A stretch of DNA of 64,000 bases, taken from the NCBI GenBank assembly GCA_030407315.1, contig JALQPE010001911.1, positions 95,539 through 159,538 of the forward strand, given 5' to 3'. Numbering within the stretch: the stretch's first letter is position 1; every line of letters begins with the position of its first letter. Positions 50,930-61,460 of the stretch are shown piece after piece. This stretch comes from Asparagopsis taxiformis. Its lineage: Eukaryota > Rhodophyta > Florideophyceae > Bonnemaisoniales > Bonnemaisoniaceae. Both the position numbers and the translations under genes were made by a program. A model generated the notes under the pieces. It made no database searches and had not been told where the DNA came from. It worked only from the letters and a program-made list of their open reading frames with translations.

Positions 50930-53838
50930 ATGTTTGAGTTGTTTTGGCACATTTTGGGGTATGGACCGAAGCGTGATGAGGGTGAGGCGCTAGTTGATCA
51001 TGCTCGTGCGCTGCAATATGGTGCTGATGGAGTGGCACAAGACATGAACCGAGCAGTTGAGCTGTACGAGCGGGCAGTTGTGGCTGACCACCCGACCGCC
51101 ATGGTCAATCTCGCCTTCCTGCTACAGAATGGCGCAGATGGAGTGACACAAGACATGAGCCGAGCAGTTGAGCTGTACGAGCGGGCAGTTGCGGCTGACG
51201 ACCCAAATGCCATGTTCAATCTCGCCTCGCTGCTACAGAATGGTGCTGATGGAGTGGCACAAGACATGAGCCGAGCAGTTGAGCTGTACGAGCGGGGTGT
51301 TGCGGCTGACGACCCGTATGCCATGGTCAATCTCGCCTTCCTGCTAAAGAATGGTGCTGATGGAGTGGCACAAGATATGAGTCGAGCAGTTGAGCTGTAC
51401 GAGCGGGCAGTTGCGGCTGACGACCCAAATGCCATGTTCAATCTCGCCTTGCTGCTAAAGAATGGTGCTGATGGAGTGGCACAAGATATGAGCCGAGCAG
51501 TTGAGCTGTACAAGCGGGCAGTTGCGGCTGACCACCCGGCGGCCATGTCAATCTCGCCTTGCTGCTAAAGAATGGTGCAGATGGAGTGGCACAAGACATG
51601 AGCCGAGCAGTTGAGCTGTACGAGCGGGCAGTTGCGGCTGACGACCCGTATTCCATGAACAATCTCGCCTCGCTGCTCGAAGATGGTGCAGATGGAGTGG
51701 CACAAGACATGAGCCGAGCAGTTGAGCTGTACGAGCGGGCAGTTGCGGCTGACCACCCGGATGCCATGTGCAATCTCGCCTCGCTGCTCGAAGATGGCGC
51801 AGATGGAGTGGCACAAGACATGAGCCGAGCAGTTGAGCTGTACGAGCGGGCAGTTGCGGCTGACCACCCGGCGGCCATGTTCAATCTCGCCTTGCTGCTA
51901 AAGAATGGTGCAGATGGAGTGGCACAAGACATGAGCCGAGCAGTTGAGCTGTACGAGCGGGCAGTTGCGGCTGACCACCCGGCGGCCATGTTCAATCTCG
52001 CCTTGCTGCTAAAGAATGGTGCAGATGGAGTGGCACAAGACATGAGCCGAGCAGTTGAGCTGTACGAGCGGGCAGTTGCGGCTGACCACCCGGCGGCCAT
52101 GTTCAATCTCGCCTTGCTGCTCGAAGATGGCGCAGATGGAGTGGCACAAGACATGAGCCGAGCAGTTGAGCTGTACGAGCGGGCAGTTGCGGCTGACCAC
52201 CCGGCGGCCATGTTCAATCTCGCCTTGCTGCTAAGAATGGTGCAGATGGAGTGGCACAAGACATGAGCCGAGCAGTTGAGCTGTACGAGCGGGCAGTTGC
52301 GGCTGACGACCCAGATGCCATGTTCAATCTCGCCTCGCTGCTACAGAATGGTGCTGATGGAGTGCCGAAAGACGTGAAACGTGCAGTTGTGCTGTACGAG
52401 CGGGCAGTTGCGGCTGACCACCCGGCGGCCATGTTCAATCTCGCCTTGCTGCTAAAGAATGGTGCTGATGGAGTGGCACAAGATATGAGTCGAGCAGTTG
52501 AGCTGTACGAGCGGGCAGTTGCGGCTGACGACCCAGATGCCATGTTCAATCTCGCCTCGCTGCTACAGAATGGTGCTGATGGAGTGCCGAAAGACGTGAA
52601 ACGTGCAGTTGTGCTGTACGAACGTTCTATTGCTGTTGACGTTCCATACTCTCTGTTCAATCTCGCCAGGCTGCTACAGAATGGTGCAGATGGTGTTCCG
52701 AAAGATACAAGGCGTGCAGTCGAACTGTACGACCGGGCTGTCACGGCTGACATTCCTATGGCTATGAACAATCTCGCCTGGCTGCTAGAAAATGGCACAG
52801 ATGGTGTGCCCAAAGACATAAGACGAGCAGTTCAACTATACGAACGGGCTATCGTCGCCGACAACGCAGATGCCATGTTCAATCTGGCTCGACTCCTCGA
52901 GAATGGAACCTATGGGCTACCGAAGGACCCCGGGCGCGCAGTATATCTCCGTGCCCAGGCACTGGCACATAGCTCATCGTCAAAAGTAGAAATGCACATC
53001 TCCATTGTACACAAAACACCGATAGCAGTGAATCCATTGGACTGGGTTGGACGGCTGTATCGGGGCAGTACCAGAGCGGATTGCTCGTATGCAATTGAGG
53101 GGAATGCACTGACACAAGAAGAGGTGTAGAGTTGTACAGTACAGCAGCACACCCTCGTTTACGCCAACCTAGAACATCAACGAATGTACAGAAGGGAAAT
53201 GTATTGCACAAATTGAGAAGCACAATGAACGGGAAAGAGAGACGAAAGAGGGGCGGACAATCCAAGGAATCAGTTGCATTCACTGTATTCATCAGCCATG
53301 CAGGGCCTGATAAACACACGCTGGCGGCGAAGATACATGCGCGGCTGAAGAAGTTGGGGATTGATGTGTTCCTGGACTTCAAGGAGCTGCGCCCTGGCGA
53401 ACAAGCGTCGTTGAACATGAAGCGAGCAATGGAAGAAGCGTTCATTTTCGTAATCATAGTGTCGCCGGAGTTTGCTGCGCGGAAATGGACAGTCCTAGAG
53501 CTGATATGTGCACTTCGTCGGTACGACAAAGCGAGAGCGAAGGGCAAGAGCCCACCGCTGATAATTCCTGCATTCTACCGTCTTGATGTAGCGGGGTGCA
53601 AATCGAAGGAGTTTGGGTTGACAGACGAATGGGTGGAGCTGTTCCGAAGGGAAGGTACATATGAACGGATGAAGGAAGGGGGGAACTCAATGAAGGAGAT
53701 CTCAGATGCGATGGGCCGGCTACCGGAGTTCACGGAATCGAGAACAAGGAGGGTGCATCGAACGAGGAATATGACGAGGAGAAGAGGGAGCGATATGCCC
53801 AGGAGATATTTGAAGCAATAATGAAGTATTTAGCGTAG
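50930..53838 (+). pseudogene. Large Sel1-TIR gene C', four single-base frameshifts
   Basis: Duplicate of 42199-45326: same start (MFELFWHILGYGPKRDEGEA), about 18 Sel1 units in a 108-bp array, same linker, complete TIR. The frame breaks near 51546 (GT for GTT), 52232 (AA for AAA), 53115 (one G missing relative to copy C) and 53736 (GG for GGG), leaving open pieces 50930-51568, 51559-52266, 52251-53129 and 53132-53821. It does have the G that copy C lacks at 44427, so the two copies have different lesions. The TIR part keeps 'SPEFAARKWTVLEL' with the presumed catalytic Glu and, unlike copy C, ends like copy A ('AGCKSKEFGLTDEW'). Either a decayed gene or a functional one with assembly errors. 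Confidence 0.8.
51020..52900 (+). repeat. 108-bp tandem repeat array encoding Sel1 units (copy C')
   Basis: About 18 direct units, more homogeneous than in copy C: most carry gtggcacaa, and a run of four near-identical HPAAMFN units lies at 51.85-52.22 kb. The pair VAQ/DDPDAM plus VPKDVKRAVVL occurs twice in succession (52.25-52.62 kb), a recent 216-bp duplication not seen in copy C. Confidence 0.88.
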
Positions 53839-55687
53839 TGGACAAGTAATTATATAGGGGCGGGAGGTAAAGTAATGTTGTACAGGCGAGGTTGATGAAG
53901 AGGAGAGTTGAGCTGTCGAGGTATAGGTACTGTTGATGTTGTGATGTCCGTGTAGCATCGTAGCAGGTGAGAGGGTGAATACATAGCCAACGGCGGTGCA
54001 CAGGACTGCAGCTGAGCGATTCTGGAACAATCCATCGAAACATAATAACAATGCTGGCGCTCTCCGGTCTTCTTAGCGTTAGCGGACAGGGACAGTATCT
54101 GGAGGTTGTCGAAGGGTAATGGTGACTTGCCTGTTTGCGAGAACGTCAATGTTTCATGCAGGGACATCGCGTATATGGTGGCAACGACTGCTCGTCACTA
54201 CTTTTTTTCACAAGGTTTTCAAGGCACGCAGAAAGTATTTCAACTTGGGAACGTCAAGCTTCGAAACGAATATTTGGCGGATGGAATGGTATTTCGGTAC
54301 AGTATGCGCACCGCATGAACAGATTGGATGCGACAAGAAATTGATCTATGCTAGCGGCTGTATAGCTCGGCCACCGAGCAGCGCCGGCGGTTCACGCATT
54401 ACCCCTTCTTCCATCCGAGGCTTGCTCTACTCGACAGGTCGATACCATATGCCTTGAGAAGCGCAGCAACTTTCAATGCCGGCGAAAGAACACTATTTTG
54501 ATACCCTCCCTCCATCCCTAGAGTAATAGTTCAACTAGTCTGGCAAACCGGGGGAATCCATCATATGCGATGGTGAAAGCGTCGCTGAAAGAGCCGCGAA
54601 CCCCAGGTTTAGTCCAGCAAATACCTGGCAAACCCTGTAAAACCAATGAACCACATGTCCGGTGTGACTTAGTGGTTATACGAGGATAAAGGTATTTATC
54701 CAACAAACCCTGCATAAAAATGCGTTCTACGTCGACAAGCGGAAAGTGGGGAGGATGTTAATTCATTATTATTTTTCGAGATAAAAAGACCAACTGTGAA
54801 AAGCTTTGAATCTGACAACTCACTAATTACACTGCTTACAGCACAACTTAGTATTTATCTAACCTCGCCGTCGACATCACCGCCGGACAATAAAGGGAGT
54901 CACGGACATTCTTCCACAGGTTATCGCCCAGACGTGCGTACCGCCTGGCGGTCCTCCCAATCTGAGCGTGTCGCTTCCCTATTGGGTACCCACTTAGGGA
55001 TGTGCCAATCACAAGGCACCAGCCAACTGGCGTGTTTCCTGTAATTGGGATAAGCGCCAAGGCTGCAAATACCCCACTCGGGCTATCGGCCCCGGCCAAG
55101 ACCCCACAAGGGGCAAATTTTAACTTAGGCTGATCAGCCATACATTATAATGTAAGCCTATGGCAATAACCTCGCGGGTAGGCGAGCGCCAGTAATTGGG
55201 TTCTGATGGTCACTAACTGGATATTTATTCCTAACCACTAACCCTAGCTTACAGTAGACTTAGTATTAAAACTGCCACTGGAATAGCCAGTAGGCACGGT
55301 TTCTAGAGTAACGTAAACTCAAGTGGAATTACGACCCATTGGAACAGTGTTTGCATACCTATTGTTTAACCCTCTCAGGGAAAACCTTAGGGTTAGCTAA
55401 CAGCTCGACGGATTACGTCACACTTGCTCCATTAATACGCACCTCGCTTGAGCATTATTTCGCCTAACCCCTCCGGGTAGCGACCTTCTTCTCTCATACG
55501 AGACTACCCGCGGGTATACTATAAGGTTCATCTGCTCTACCACTTCCTCTACCGAGGCTCGGGACACCTGTCGGGTGGTTTGCCGCTCAGCGGATTTTCT
55601 ACCTGCTACATTGGTCTCTCGACCTAGAACCTTGTACCTCGGGTAAGTCTCTTTTGAGAGAAATTTTCCTTCACATATCATCTCACG
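53839..55687. other. End of duplication unit 2 and 5' leader of the retroelement
   Basis: 53839-54200 pairs with the 3' flank of gene C. From about 54.8 kb the composition changes to that of the retroelement (many CCC-N-GGG palindromes), so 54.8-55.69 kb probably contains its 5' LTR or leader. I could not define LTR ends or a primer-binding site: no matching copy is visible at 62.6-64.0 kb. No gene called. Confidence 0.45.
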
Positions 55688-57573
55688 ATGCCTCGTAACC
55701 CTACAGCGGGACCCTCTAGTGAGGACATAGCGCCTGCCAGCGACTTATCCGATTCGGATCTGATCGCCGAAGAAGGCGTGGTGATTAACACCCTGCAAGA
55801 CCGAGCCGACCGAATCTTCAACGAACGGTTGGAAGAGTTCAAGGCTGAATTCAGCACCGTCGTCGAGAAGACTGTTCAAGACCGCAGGGCGGAAATCGTA
55901 GACGCTACGGTCGAAACCGTCATGGAACTGGTCGAGCCAAAGCTGATGGCCGCCAGCCGAGAAGCCACCCAAGATCGGGACGCCGAGTCCTAGCGGAAAC
56001 CTGGAATCAGGTCAAAGCCGAATTCGCTAAACGCGTATCCTTTTGGAAACTCGTCTGGAGGAGCTTTCGATTCACGGCTTTAGTGCCAGTCCATTAGGAC
56101 AACAGGAGTTTCCTGCTCGCCGCATCCGATCGGCTGACTTCCCTGACCCTACATCCGGTAGGGAGGAAGAAGAAGATCCCCGATTGGATCAAGTCGCAGA
56201 AGCAACCCGACACCTGTCGGACCGTGTCGACGCCCTCGCCGAATCACTATCCCAAACAGGGAATATCTCTCGCACGAGACAGCACACTCGTGCCACCGGA
56301 TCTATACCGGAAAATCCCTCGTGGGATGATGAAGAAGGACCTCTTGAGGAAGGCTTAGTGCCTTTGAAGGCCCGCGAACCCGCGTTCGACCTAGTGGTCT
56401 CCTATCGGTACTACCGACTCAAGAACAAGTCCCTAACGACCGACACCCCAATGGGGAAATCAAGAAGCTTGTATAAGCTAACGGAGAAGATCCGTAATTT
56501 CAACGCGTCATTCACGCCGTTCGATGGTACGGAACCCATCGATATCCTGCGGAGTCTCGGAGGGAGAAGCTACCAAGTTACTCAAGTATTTCCTGGAAGG
56601 AGAACCTCAACGGTTTATCGCCGCTGAGGCGCGAAAGCGCAAGCTTCTCAACCACCTGCATCAGCAGATCACTTGGCCTCAAGCCGTTAACGCCCTTCTG
56701 GCTCGCTACGCGACGGACAATGTCCTAGCGGACGCATATGACGCAGTAACGCGTATACGGCAAGGGCCGGATGAAGACGAAGCTGCATACGCAGACAGAC
56801 TGCAGGACGCTGCACTCCTGTGTGCGAACGTCTTCTCGGAAAGAGACTTGGTCAACTACTACCTCAAGGGCCTACGCCCAGAGGTTAAACACACCGTCAA
56901 GGTGACTATAGGCCGCAGTGGCGGAGAGAAGATTTCCTTGCTGTCCGTAACCTTGCTAAAGGACTCGGGGACTCTTTAAGAGCTTCGCTACCCGCAAAGC
57001 CGAAGGCTTACCCTACTCGGGAAATCGCGGATCGTAAACGCAAAGCGTTGCTCGCTACCGTACCCGGAGAACCGGCTGTGATACCGCGGACCCCGCCGCC
57101 GACCTTACCTTCCCCTACCGGGAACCCAATGGGCGCGCCAATGCAGGCCCCTACCCTAACGGGAGAACATCTTAAACTCGCTGAGAGTATGATCCCCGAA
57201 GGGGCTGTTACTTGGAGATGCTCTGGCTGTCGCCAACCGGGGCACGTTTATACACTTGCCTTACCTACCACCCTCAGTGGGAACTTACTTCGCCTTTGCG
57301 AACTACGCTTACCAGCAAGAACCGGAGCAGGTTATGCGCCGCCAACAGCGCCAGTCCAATCGGTTCAACCGAAAAAGGGATTACCCTAAAACCGTGCTCC
57401 AACGGTCAAATCCTCCAACACGCATGGTTGCGTTCGCCGATGACGAAAATCATCCCAAATTGGGCCCTCTGAGGCGAGACGTTTTAGAACGTAACGGATC
57501 TTCCGTAACGGCTCAAGACGTTGCCGACGCCTTGGAAACCTCCGACGACTCCGACACGTCGTCGGAAAACTGA
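55688..57573 (+). pseudogene. Retroelement gag region with CCHC knuckle (frameshifted)
   Basis: Open pieces 55688-55993, 56043-56627, 56524-56979, 57048-57389 and 57256-57573. Ser/Glu-rich N-terminus with heptads ('VAEATRHLSDRVDALAESLS' region, coiled coil) leads to a retrotransposon gag core: 'FNASFTPFDGTEP', then 'QRFIAAEARKRKLLNHL' and 'RIRQGPDEDEAAYADRLQDA'. Near 57215-57265, 'WRCSGCRQPGHVYT' gives Cys-x2-Cys-x4-His, with the last Cys of the knuckle only in the neighbouring frame. At about 56037 the T run is one base short between the pieces. Structural protein of virus-like particles. Confidence 0.8.
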
Positions 57574-57828
57574 TGACGGGGAGTGAGGTGTCGCACTCCC
57601 GTCAGGAGGTGGAGCGATTACGCTACTCGGTGGACATCTCACCACAACCACCTCCGCAGGAAAAGGCTGCAACTCCCTCTAGGGACCAAAGTCTTTTCCC
57701 AGACACAAACCCTTCGGGTTCCCCCACAGGGACTCGACACCTAGGCCGAAAGCCTCATGCCTGCTTAAGGCCGCCCATTACGTAGTAATGGGTTCCATCG
57801 GACTCGATCCGTCAATTCTCACGCCATG

Positions 57829-58415
57829 CGTATGGTGATGGACACCGGGTCCGGACCATCGGTCATCCATGAAAGGAGCTTACCCAAAATTGGGAACAAT
57901 TCCAAGTCCCTACGGGGAAAGTTCCGCAACTGGCCGATGCTAACGGCAATCCTCTTCGGATAAAAGGCAAGATAATACTGTCCTTACAGTTAGGCCACAA
58001 GTCCTTTGAGGAAGAATTCTTCGTCGCGCCTAAGTTGGCCGTACCCCTCATCTTGGGAACTGGGGCAATGAATACCCACGTAGACGCAATTAGGTGCCGG
58101 GCCCAACGAATTGATATTCACGACGGCGGGTCGATAGCTATCCTAGTGATGTCGCCTACGCGTAAAACATCCCCCACCCTTTCGTGCTACGTGGATGCCT
58201 CGCGACCCTCTAATGGGATTAACTTAGACCGCCAGCCTCATGGCATTCGATTGTCACAAAGTGTGAATGTTCCTCCGCGGAGTCAAGTAACAACTACTGT
58301 TGTATGCGCCGGTGGCGGCTTGAGTATACTCTCTCGAGAGATCGGATCCTTCACCGACATCGTGTCTCTATCCCGAATGGGGTTGCGGAAGTCATCCCGC
58401 GACAGGAATTCCTGA
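57829..58415 (+). pseudogene. Retroelement aspartic protease (frameshifted)
   Basis: 'MDTGSGPSVIHE' at about 57838-57875 is the retropepsin active site (D-T-G-S), preceded by a short beta strand. After a frame change, 'LSLQLGHKSFEEEFFVAP' and 'PLILGTGAMNTHVDAI' form the second half with the I-L-G strand typical of gypsy proteases. It would process the Gag-Pol precursor. Confidence 0.75.
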
Positions 58416-58553
58416 CTATTTTAACTAACTTCGGTACATCCGACAAGTACCTCCCTAAAGGGACATTATAGGCTATGCCCTTCGGGCACCCGAACGGCCA
58501 ATGCGCCCCATGGCTCTCAGCCGTTTACCCCTTCCTCCCAAGAGGCCTCCACT

Positions 58554-59400
58554 ATGGTGACTACTCTCCATCAGGAGCAAAAGGCCGAGGCCACCCAACC
58601 ATCAAACTGGAAGCAAGAAGTCTCTCTAGACCACCTTGGTCAAATCCCGTTGAGGGAACGCATCCTTAGCATGCTATCTCGACACGAGTCTATGTGGGAT
58701 GGATCCCTAGGGACATCCGCGCTACGGAACACCGAATCGACATAGTCGAAGGGAGCAAGCCTAGACGGCAACAACCCTACCGGATGGGACCCGCTCGTCG
58801 AGAGATTGCCCGTAAGGAAATAACCAGCATGCTGGAAAAGGGAGTGATCGAACCGTCGACCTCCGAATGGGCTAGCCCAGTGGTACTGTTCCGAAGAAGG
58901 ATGGTAAATTACGCTTTTGCGTCGACTATAGGGGTCTTAACGACATCACTGTCAATGATGTGTACCCCCTTCCACGAATGGATGATTGTATTGACTCCCT
59001 CGGAGATGCTCAAGTATTCACCACATTGGATTGTAATTCTGGCTATTGGCAGATCCCTGTTGCACAGGACGACCGTGACAAAACGGCATTTACCTCCCAC
59101 TTGGGGACATATCGCTTCAAGCGTTTGCCTTTGGCTTAAAGAATGCTCCGGCAACGTTTCAGCGTGCCATCGACATTATTCTTAGCAGCGTTCGCTGGCA
59201 GACCTGTCTGATTTACTAGACGATGTGATCGTATTCTCTCGGGACGAGGCCGAACATCTCCACCATGTGGACCAAGTACTCTCCCTCCTACGGGAAGCAG
59301 GTGTCACCCTGAAGTTGACAAAGTGTCATTTCTTCGAAAAGAAGGTTGATTACCTGGGACATGTCGTGATGCCAGGAAAGCTAGCTGTTGCACAGAACGC
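58554..59400 (+). pseudogene. Retroelement reverse transcriptase (frameshifted)
   Basis: Pieces 58554-58745, 58694-59185 and 59225 onward. 'ARREIARKEITSMLEKGVIE' and 'PSTSEWASPVVL' are the standard entry to gypsy RT. The central fingers/palm are encoded at 58890-59130 in a frame shifted by one base. 'RLP' is followed by a stop where the T run at about 59128 is one short of the F-G-L-K codons. The catalytic Y-L-D-D box lies at 59212-59224 and is itself split by a missing C. 'YLGHVVMPGKL' and 'LTKCHFFEKKVDYLGH' follow intact. Not functional as it stands. Confidence 0.85.
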
Positions 59401-59920
59401 CACTTCGGCTATCGCTGACGCGATCTTTCCGCAAACGCCTACGCAAATGCGATCCTTCCTCGGAAGCTGTGGCGTCTTTCGACGATTCATCAAAGGGTAT
59501 GCCGCAATTGCGCACCCCTTGAACGAAATGCTGACCAAAGACAGCCTCCCTAAATTCGGGAAAGAACCTCCTACCGAGGACCAACGCCGCGCGTTCAACG
59601 CTCTCAAGGAGGTCATGACCAAGCCGCCGATACTGGCTCTACCCAAGTTGGGTCATCCCTACACCGTAGACACGGACGCTTCCGCATACCAAATAGGATG
59701 CGCTCTGCTTCAGCAGCAAGGGGAAGAGAACGATCTCAAGCCAATTGGCTATTGGTCGCGGACCTTGACTAAACCTGAAAGAGGTTACTCCCCTACGGAG
59801 CGAGAATGCTAGCCGTCGTATGGGCTGTCACTATCCTACGTCCATACTTGGAGCAAACAAAGTTTGTAGTCCGGACGGACCATAACGCCGCGTCGTTGGC
59901 TCATGAATATCAATGACCCT
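59400..59920 (+). pseudogene. Retroelement connection and RNase H (frameshifted)
   Basis: The connection has 'MRSFLGSCGVFRRFI' and the RNase H begins with 'PYTVDTDASAYQIGCALLQQ' (first catalytic Asp), then 'GYWSRTLTKPERGYSPTERE' with the conserved Glu. The frame ends at 59812 and the next segment ('AVVWAVTILRPYL', with 'RTDHNA') is in another frame. Degrades the RNA strand in the hybrid. Confidence 0.8.
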
Positions 59921-60358
59921 TCAGGGAGACTATGCCGTTGGCGCCTCCGACTTGCGGAATTTGACTATCAAATAGTCTACCGACCGGCCGGGTTCACCAA
60001 CTACCAGACGCCTTTCGCGTGTTGAAACTAACGGCGAGACGCCCGTCACTATTGACGATGAAATACCAACTCTGTTGGCCACGCACGCACCGCAAGGTGA
60101 AACATCCCTGGATGATGACACTGATGTTTGGTTCTACGACCTTTCTCTAGCAAGAGACCACGCCGAGGAGGCGCCTAATCGCAACGGTACACCGTCTTAA
60201 CAACTCATCCGCAAACGGAAAACTACTGCCCGATAACTCTCCAAGAGTGGCTCGAAGAGCAACGAACAGACGACTTCTGTCAACAGGCCCTGGCCTCGCA
60301 GAAATCTGACTCTCTCTTCTTCGAAGATGAAGACGGTGTCCTTTGTAGGAAGTCCAAA

Positions 60359-61460
60359 TTGGACGGGTCATCCCAGATTGTGGTACCTAAAGCCTTACGG
60401 CAACGTCTATTGACGATGTGCCACCACGGCATATTGGCAGGACATCCTGGTCAGAATCGCATGTACGACACGATGCGCCTATCTTATTACTGGCCTGCAA
60501 TGGCTGCGGACATAACCGGAACGGTTGAACGCTGTTCAGCGTGTGCGAGAAAACCGATTACGGTTGCGCAAACATGCGAGTACCCTCCAGCTGTTCCCAG
60601 CTACCACACCATTGGATGACGTTGCAATTGACCTCCTCGGTCCTCTACCTCGTACCAAGAAAGGTAACGTGCACCTACTGGTGATTTCATGTCGCTTCTC
60701 CAAGCTCACCCAAGTGGTGCCCTGCGAAGCATTACGGCTTACCATGTGGCAGTAGCCTTTTGTACACATTGGGTGTTTAAGTATGGTCCTCCACGGACAT
60801 TACTATCCGATAACGGTCCGCAATTTGCGTCGAAGTTCTTCCAGGCCGTCTGCCTCCAGTTAGGAACGAAGAACGTCTTCACGACGGCTTACCATCCCCA
60901 GACAAATGGGCAAGTCGAACGGTATAACCGTACTCTATTGAGCATGCTACGTAATTACGTTAATGATAACCAGGACGACTGGGATGTCTACGCATCAGCG
61001 TTAACCTATGCGTACAATACGCACGTGCATCGCACAACGGGAACTACACCCTTCGACCTCATCCTAAGCCGACCTCCACCGCCATATGCGACACACCACT
61101 CGGTTAAAAGAAGGGCAACGCCAGACGCGTTCACGAAGCAAGACTTCTTACGCCGTATTACGGATACCATTGATATGGCAGGTAAACGCCTTCACAGCGC
61201 GCAAGCACGCTACAAGCGTAACTTCGACCGGTCAATCCGGAAGTCTAAACGACTCATCACTACCGATGATTACGTTTATCTGGATAATCCAGAAGTCCGT
61301 GAACGGAACAAGCTAACTCCAATAGCTCAAGGTCCCTATAGGGTTATCCGTGCCGGACGGCGAACGGTTTACATCGACCGCGATGGTATCACCGAAAAGG
61401 TTAGTCTCGATAGAGTTGCACTCGCTCCGCGACCAACCGAGGAACCAACCTTGCCACCTA
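60359..61460 (+). pseudogene. Retroelement integrase (frameshifted)
   Basis: The zinc-binding part has 'CHHGILAGHPGQNRM' and 'CSACARKP' (HH-CC type). The DDE core is spread over two frames: 'DVAIDLLGPLP' (first Asp, 60618-60650), 'LLSDNGPQFASKFF' (second Asp) and 'YHPQTNGQVERYNRTL' (Glu) in the frame starting at 60689. 'LTPIAQGPYRVIRAGRRTVY' at about 61315-61375 is the C-terminal SH3-like GPY/F module. The enzyme inserts the cDNA into the genome. Confidence 0.88.

Noticed and set aside
42293..52900. Regular direct repeats as a CRISPR-like array
   Set aside because: Units are 108 bp, coding, without spacers, in a eukaryotic genome; they are Sel1 protein repeats.
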